Positions 58,056 through 64,000 of a stretch of DNA of 64,000 bases are shown here, piece after piece. Within the stretch, counting starts at the first letter, position 1. Each line of letters starts with the position of its first letter. Source of the DNA: Choristoneura fumiferana (taxonomy: Eukaryota > Arthropoda > Insecta > Lepidoptera > Tortricidae). Position numbers and translations under genes: made by a program. The notes under the pieces were generated by a model. The model had not been told where the DNA came from and did not search any database. It was given only the letters and a program-made list of their open reading frames with translations. The stretch covers positions 15,774,954 through 15,838,953 of the forward strand of contig NC_133476.1 in NCBI RefSeq assembly GCF_025370935.1, read 5' to 3'.

Positions 58056-58190
58056 GGGGGGCTACTACGAAATTCGAAAATCCAAGTTCGTATCGTCCCT
58101 CTCACTCTCGTATTAAATAATATTAGCGTCAGCGGGACGGCAATATACGAAGTTCAAATTTTGCACTCTCGTTGTATAGGGCCAGATATT
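58056..58190. mobile_element. foldback MITE, GGGGCTACT family, copy 4
   Basis: GGGGGGCTACTACGAAATTC at the left, TTGTATAGGGCC at the right. The centre has CTCTCACTCTCGTATTAAA as in the other copies. Confidence 0.65.
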
Positions 58191-58211
58191 TAGTTAGGTA
58201 CAGTACAACAT

Positions 58212-58638
58212 AAAAACCGGCCAAGAGCGTGTCGGACACGCCCGAAATAGGGTTCCGTAGCCATTACGAAAAAATTAAGTAATGTTTTTCTAAGGATTTC
58301 GTATTTTAAACGGAATCTGCCAAGTTTAGGTATATTTTATACCTAAGGCTGCTATTTACTCTTAAACTACTAATAATTCTCAAGAAAACTTAACCGTTAT
58401 AGTTTTTCTTGTAAGTTTGATATACTTACTACCACTTTACGTCTATGGGAGGTACTCTAAAAAAATTGTTATTGAATGTACCATTTTGTCGGCATAGTTT
58501 ACATATATATTCGTGCAAAATTACAGCTTTCTAGCATTGATAGTCCCTGAGCAAAGCCACGGACGGACAGACAGACAGACAGACATGGCGAAACTATAAG
58601 GGTTCCGTTTTTGCCATTTTGGCTACGGAACCCTAAAA
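58212..58638 (-). repeat. dispersed repeat 'GGGTTCCGTAGCC...GGCCGGTTTTTT', copy 2
   Basis: Reverse-oriented relative of 19896-20475: begins AAAACCGGCCAAGAGCGTG and ends GGCTACGGAACCCTAAAA. About 150 bp of the middle is missing compared with copy 1. Confidence 0.65.
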
Positions 58639-59474
58639 AGGATGTTATTGGAAATTTGATGTTCTATTGTTATCGTACGCATAAGGTAAACCATATAAGA
58701 GTGCTTGCACTATCTATAACAGGTAATACACAAAAATATTGAAACGAAATGTGATGAGATTATGACCAGTTTGAAAATATACACTGAATTATTAAGAGGG
58801 CACAGAGCTTTGAAGCGCTAATCAATTTTAGCCCTCAAAGTCTTACGTCAAAGTCGTAAAATGTCCAGGTGTCCAGGTTGTAGAATGACCAGGTAGTAGA
58901 AATGGGAACAGCGCGCACGGTTTTAAGTATCCGATAATTATTACTATTTGAAAATGTAACGCGTAGATATACGCGATAGAAAACATCTAGTTTTCTTATC
59001 ATTGAAAAACTCATGACGTTACTACAGTGTATGATTTATAGAGAAAAAATTCAAATATAACACATGTACTTAAGTTTCAAAACTAAAGCTTTACTGGTAA
59101 TGGCACAGCAAGGGATTAAATGAATGCAATAAATACGCTAGAAGCTCGGCGCGTTCTTAAGATCCTTTTAGATATAGAGGACAAGTGGACTCTTCAAGTT
59201 ATTGGGATATATAAACGTAGGCAAAATACGTGAATACCTTTTTAAGAATTATTACGATAAATAAGGCTTCGCATTCACAAAAGTTCCATTGTCTGGCGAA
59301 ATATAAAGTCGAATCAAATTACCTTTTATTTCGCAGACTCCCTAAAAACCTTATTCATTCCGAGAAAAGTTGTTCAATCTCCGCTCAAACTATGATTGGA
59401 TTTGAATATTTAGGTACTTACGTGTGTAAACGAATCCGTTTAAATTTCAGGTAAAATCCTAGGAATAATAATAA
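58639..59474. other. intergenic, nothing recognised
   Basis: The plus-strand frame 59230-59454 has no domain signature; not called. Confidence 0.45.
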
Positions 59475-59681
59475 ACTAGCTGTTGCCTACGACTTCGTCT
59501 GCGAAGAATACGCACGCCTGTGGGTATACTATTATGACTTTCCGAGATAAAAGTTCACCGTCTGTCTGTTGCAGGGTCTCAAACTAAGTATCTCCCTTCA
59601 AAGCATATTTCCAACAGATATCACGGGACAATTCACACCAATGAACCTAGTCCCAAAGTAAGCTTAGCAAAGCTTGTGTTA
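59475..59681 (+). repeat. two joined repeat fragments
   Basis: 59475-59615 is the 5' half of the Lep1/SINE-like family (CTAGCTGTTGCCTACGACTTC, then GGGTCTCAAACTAAGTATC). It is directly followed at 59618 by ATCACGGGACAATTCACACC, part of the SINE family at 15432. One element probably inserted in the other. Confidence 0.5.
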
Positions 59682-60257
59682 TTACAGATCCATGTAAAAT
59701 TCCATTAATATTCTGACGAAAATAAAATTCTGGATTGTGTTAGTGCAACGGCTATAATGTTCGTAAAATTTCCAGAATTTATGTGTTTGAAATTTAGATA
59801 AGTGTATAGTGAAAAAAATATATACACCGAAGTTACAACGACAATCAAAGAAGGAGTATATAACAAACAAACTTAAAACTAACCAAGTGAAAGTAAGACT
59901 TGCTCTAAAGATTTCAAAACAAATGCCGAAAAACTACCTTCTCTTTGTTGAAACCATCGGCGCGCGAATCCACCACGCAATTTCCTAACATCATAAATAC
60001 AACCTTATTTACAACATACAGGTATTATCGGCAACCGATGCGGACATAGCCGTCGACAAAAGCTAGTAAACCGATAAAATCGAATTTATTGCAAATAGAG
60101 CGTATTACACATTATGTAGGGCCCATGTGTGACCCCTTTTCAAGCCTGGTTGACCACCCCTTCCAGTGTTACCAGTACTAAAACAATACGGCATTTGTAA
60201 ATTTTTTGTTAATTATGTAAATTAAGACGTAAGATTAATTATGTGTATTTTATGTGA
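59682..60257. other. intergenic, nothing recognised
   Basis: No gene or named repeat. Confidence 0.4.
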
Positions 60258-60556
60258 AGCCGTGGTGGCCGAGAGGTCTGACCTATGGCCTCTCAAGCAG
60301 AGGATCGTGGGTTCAAACCCCGGCACGCACCTCTGAGTTTTTCGGAATTCATGTGCGAAATTACATTTGAAATTTACCACGAGCTTTACGGTGAAGGAAA
60401 ACATCGTGAGGAAACCTGCACAAACCTGCGAAGCAATTCAATGGTGTGTGTGAAGTTCCCAATCCGCACTGGGCCGGCGTGGGAACTACGGCCCAAGCCC
60501 TCTCATTCTGAGAGGAGGCCTGTGCCCAGCAGTGGGACGTATATAGGCTGGGATTC
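60258..60556 (+). mobile_element. tRNA-headed SINE, near full length
   Basis: Head GCCGTGGTGGCCGAGAGGTC (A box) and GGGTTCAAACCCC (B box), of the Leu/Ser type by look. The body includes GGTGAAGGAAAACATCGTGAGG. The 3' part GAGAGGAGGCCTGTGCCCAG, then CAGTGGGACGTATATAGGCTGGGA, closely resembles the 3' end of the RTE LINE in this window (GGAGGCCTATGTCCAACAGCGG..GGCTGAT). It lost its (GAT)n tail here. Confidence 0.85.
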
Positions 60557-61787
60557 TTTATCGTCGTATCCCCCGAAAACTGCCCCTATGATCATAAGGG
60601 CTTTTTTCTTTTATTTCATTTTTACATTCTACATTAAATTAGGCATCTTTGAGTGTAATAATTGTATTTATAAGTTAAAAACTTTTCTTGATATTCAATT
60701 TTATTAAAAGGCCACTATTTCCTGGCGGCAAAATTTGACGTAAATAAAAGCCACTATTGCCGTTAGGCCTATTCTTTGAGGCGCTAACCGCGCGTGTGCG
60801 GTGCGGGGTGGGGGCACAAGCGCCGCTCATTCATTACTCCCGCGGACTGAGATTGTGAGCGCTATAGTCTTGCGTATTGGAAGTATTACGACTTTAAATA
60901 GGTAGTAACTAGTATATAACATTTGTATGGCTAGTTTTCGTGTCACATTAGATATTTTTCATATTAATTTTAACTACCAGCGTTAAGAACTCCACCTATA
61001 ATGAAACATCGCCGAGCTCGGAAAATAGTGAATTTAGTCGTAAAATATAATGTAGTTGAGAAAAGAAAAGTCATAAAGGAGTCGACAATAGGTGGTAAAT
61101 TACAACATACACGCATATTTTGAGATCGAGTAATAAATAATTACTTCCTTATATCTTTTTATAATTGCTGAGCTATAATAGAACGTATTTTTAATTTACA
61201 CTGTCATTATCTTCGTAAAACGCAGAACAAGGCCCTTGTGCTGATCGTAGCATTTTTCTGCGGAATCGAAAAAAAGCTAATGTATGGAAGAGAAGAAGCC
61301 ATAATGGCATTTGTGTCTTTATTCTACGACAAAATAATTATTTTGCTTTAATTAATGTGTTTAAGTGTTATAAAATTAGGTTTATTGGTGAATTTGAACA
61401 GTAAACGAAAGTAATTTCGGTTTTCGATGTGTTTTCATCAAATTAAAATTAAAAATAACACTTAATTTTATTTAAACTATATGAGTCCTAAAGTCCATAG
61501 AGGCTTTTTTATGATTTTTATTTTGTCATTTAACAAAGATTTTACTATAAATAAGACTTTAAATTTACCTTTCTGTAGGCTGTTTTTGTATCCACAATTT
61601 ATATGAAATGAAAGCAAACCTATTGAGTCTCCAATGCCGCCGGATTGTAAACAAGAGATCGAGTTTTTACCTTCAAATTAAATCAGAAGTAATTTTAGAA
61701 TTCAACAATAATGTGAATTTGCCCGAGCTCCTTATAAGTATAGAAGAAACAGAACAAAACAAGTTTAAGACCGAATAGTATAATCGG
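60557..61787. other. intergenic, nothing recognised
   Basis: A GC-rich patch at 60780-60840 has no coding signal. No named repeat. Confidence 0.45.
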
Positions 61788-62834
61788 CTACTATGTTTAG
61801 CGTTTGTGGACTATGAAAAAGCCTTCGATGTAATCGAGACCTGGGCTGTAATGCAGTCTCTTCAGCGGTGCCATATTGATTATAGATACATCGAGGTGTT
61901 ATAGAGTTTGTACAGCAACGCCACTATGACGATCCGGTTGTAGGACGAGAGCACACAACCAATCCAACTGCAGCGATGTGTGAGACAGGGAGACGTTATT
62001 TCTCCGAAACTGTTCACAAATGCGTTGAAGGAAGTTTTCAAGCTCTTGGATTGGAATAGGTTCGGCATCAATATCAACGGCGAGTACATCACCCATCTTC
62101 GTTTTGCGGATGATATAGTCATAATGGCAGAGTCGCTGGAGGAGCTCAATACTATGCTCAGTGACCTTAGTATCGTCTCCCAACAGGTGGATCTTAAAAT
62201 GAACATGGACAAGACTAAAATCATGTCAAATGTCCATGTCACACCCGTGCCGGTTATCGATAGTAACGATACACTAAGTTGCTGACCACTATGTTTATCT
62301 TTGACAAGTTGTCCAATTGGGTAGGTTCAACTTCGACAAAGAGATCACCCGAAGAATCCAACTCGGATGGGCAGCGTTCGGGAAACTTCGTAATATCTTC
62401 TCGTCCAATATTTCGCAGTGCCTGAAGACTAGAGTCTTCGACCAGTGTGTGTTGCCAGTGACGACTTATGGCGCTAAGACGTGGTCCTTGACTGTTGGCC
62501 TTTTAGAGAGGCTCAGAGTCACGCAACGAGCTATGGAGAGAGCTATGCTTGGAGTTTCTTTGCGCGATAGAATCCGGAATACGGAAATTCGTCCAAGAAC
62601 TAAAGTCACCGACATAGCTGGAAAAATAATGCAAGTTGAAGTGGCAATGGGCGGGTCACATCGCTCGAAGAACAGATAACCGTTGGGGAGATAAGTCCCC
62701 GAGTGGCGACCACGAACCGGAAGACGAAGCGTTGGCAGGCCTCCCATCAGGTGGATGCAAGAGTTATCGTTCATTGTGGCGGTCTAAGGGGGAGGCCTTT
62801 GTTCAACAGTGAACGTCTTCCGGCTGATGATGAT
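61788..62834 (+). mobile_element. RTE-type LINE, 5'-truncated, longest copy
   Basis: Carries the central and C-terminal RT region: FVDYEKAFD near 61806, the RQGDVISPKLF motif at 61980 onward, and the catalytic LRFADDIVIM near 62100. MNMDKTKIMSNVHVTPVPVI, the LKTRVFDQCVLP and MERAMLGVSLRD blocks follow, then a (GAT)n tail to about 62834. In-frame stops near 61900 and 61940 and frameshifts near 62280 and 62630 make it non-functional. Endonuclease domain and 5' end missing. Clade by motif recall. Confidence 0.88.
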
Positions 62835-62865
62835 GTTACTAAAGTTCATCATCACTGATCTCAAT

Positions 62866-63310
62866 TAGCGCAGACATGAGGCTCATCGGCATCGCCTGCA
62901 ACACGGATTTTTGTCGTCAGAGCCTTCGTCATCGCAGAAGAGTGGCTTACCTGTCGGTATTCTACAGGCTACATTTCGGAGAATGTGCTTCGGAATTGCA
63001 CGACCTTATTCCACCTGCTCCTTTCTTCCACAGGTCGTCCAGAAGTAGGCGGGGTCTCCACCCTTACGTTGTCAGTATTACAAAAATCCGCACAAAGCGT
63101 TTTCGCTCTTCCTTCATCAACCGCACAGCAAAAGAGTGGAATTCCCTGCCTGCGACTGTGTTTCCTGAACACTACAATTTGGCCGCTTTCAAGTCCAGGG
63201 TGAATGAGCATTTACTAGACAAGTGTGTTCCATCGTAGGCCTCACCCTCGCTTTCCATCAGGCGTGATTGAGTGATTGTGGCCAAACGCAAGCCTATACT
63301 GTATAAAAAA
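62866..63310 (+). mobile_element. LINE reverse-transcriptase C-terminus, different family
   Basis: A 120-residue frame (62876-63238) with HRRRVAYLSVFYRLHFGE, DLIPPAPFFHRSSRSR and RTAKEWNSLPATVFPE, then YNLAAFKSRVNEHLLD. This is the usual C-terminal block of Jockey/CR1-group LINEs. It starts some 30 bp after the RTE tail. The frame is open but lacks the RT core. Confidence 0.8.
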
Positions 63311-63324
63311 AACAATGTTTTAAG

Positions 63325-63615
63325 ATTAATACGAGAAGAACAGAGTATTGAGTTTTTTTTATGGTCTGAGAGGCGGTTTAACTGTTTTTTTTTAAAATAT
63401 TGCTACTTACACTTAATTTCTTACTTACTTTCTTTTATACTTATTTGAGATTTAAGAAGGAATTATATTTTTGTGTTTTTCTATGTTCCTAAAGTTAATT
63501 ATCTGATCTAAATATTAACAAGAGAAGAACAGTGTTTTTTTTTTATTAATTACCTATTATAATATTTTTTAATGCCTGAGAGGTAATTTAATTGTTTTTT
63601 TAATAGTGTTACTAT
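63325..63615. repeat. diverged tandem duplication
   Basis: The block around ACGAGAAGAACAGAGTATTGAG..GTCTGAGAGGCGGTTTAACTG (63325-63390) recurs at about 63515-63600 (AGAGAAGAACAGTG..GCCTGAGAGGTAATTTAATTG). Period about 190 bp, two copies. It may be the 3' UTR of the preceding LINE. Confidence 0.55.
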
Positions 63616-64000
63616 TTTCTTAGAATAACTCGGATTTTATTAAAGATTTTATCTTTCATTTTTTTTTGGTTATTTTAATATTCAAATTGTACATTTTCTT
63701 TAAAAACTAATTATTTTCTTGAGCGATGAAAATGGTTAACCAGCAATTTTTTAACTGAGAAATGACTTAATGGCGATTGCGACCTCAACATTTCCGACGA
63801 AAAAGGCCACAACATTCCTAAGAACCAAAGTTTGGTGCTTTCGAGGGTAAATACAACGGAGAATAAGGAATTAAGGGACATAACTATTTTAAATTCTATT
63901 ATTACTACCAATTTTTTTTTCTAGACCAACCACAGGATGTTAATACATGATACTAAAACAAAAAAATATCAATATCTTTGTTATTATTTTTAATAAACAC
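63616..64000. other. intergenic, nothing recognised
   Basis: No gene or named repeat to the window end. Confidence 0.4.

Noticed and set aside
6853..62834. CRISPR-like or bacterial operon structures
   Set aside because: No evenly spaced direct repeats with unique spacers and no operon-like gene packing; the repeats present are eukaryotic transposons and simple repeats.

Overview
This window is nuclear DNA from an insect, most likely a moth or butterfly. It is AT-rich and gene-poor. It is dense in repeats of types common in lepidopteran genomes: RTE-type LINE fragments with (GAT)n tails, tRNA-headed SINEs, foldback MITEs and dispersed repeats ending in 'TTTATAATATTAGTA'. A mitochondrial insert with the insect order rrnS-trnV-rrnL supports an insect host. 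I find only one host gene candidate, present in two copies and broken in both. Almost every other coding signal belongs to transposons.

Layout. 1-24303: single-copy intergenic DNA with RTE fragments (2067, 5314, 16538, 22946), a LINE 3' end (10682) and many foldback elements. 24304-41761 (copy A) and 43329-55534 (copy B): the same locus twice, separated by a 541-N gap, a 1-kb orphan contig and a 10-N gap. 55535-64000: single-copy flank with more MITEs, a near-complete SINE (60258), a 5'-truncated RTE LINE (61788) and another LINE C-terminus (62866).

Copies A and B are nearly identical outside indels. They differ by insertions that leave an empty site in the other copy. A alone carries a 5.3-kb DIRS-type retrotransposon, an 815-bp RTE fragment with an 11-bp target duplication, a 155-bp foldback MITE and a templated 246-bp filler. 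B alone carries a 514-bp nuclear mitochondrial insert and a 368-bp repeat. A ends exactly at the N gap and B starts exactly after the second gap, so two haplotypes scaffolded in series is the simplest reading. A true segmental duplication is not excluded.

The main find is the DIRS element at 33495-38815, on the minus strand. It has 155-bp inverted terminal repeats, gag (apparently with a spliceosomal intron), reverse transcriptase/RNase H, a tyrosine recombinase with the R..HxxR..W..Y residues, and an internal complementary region that reproduces the junction of its two outer ends. Copy B supplies the exact pre-insertion site. Together they show integration without target duplication at a short AATT, as expected for recombinase-mediated insertion of a circle. 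RT and recombinase are uninterrupted; gag has one frame break in a GC-rich Ala/Pro tract.

The host gene (29399-30243 in A, 48379-49732 in B) would encode a small secreted protein. Both copies are split by a 168-171-bp hAT-type MITE with an 8-bp target duplication. Copy B is further disrupted by the mitochondrial insert and an 8-bp deletion.
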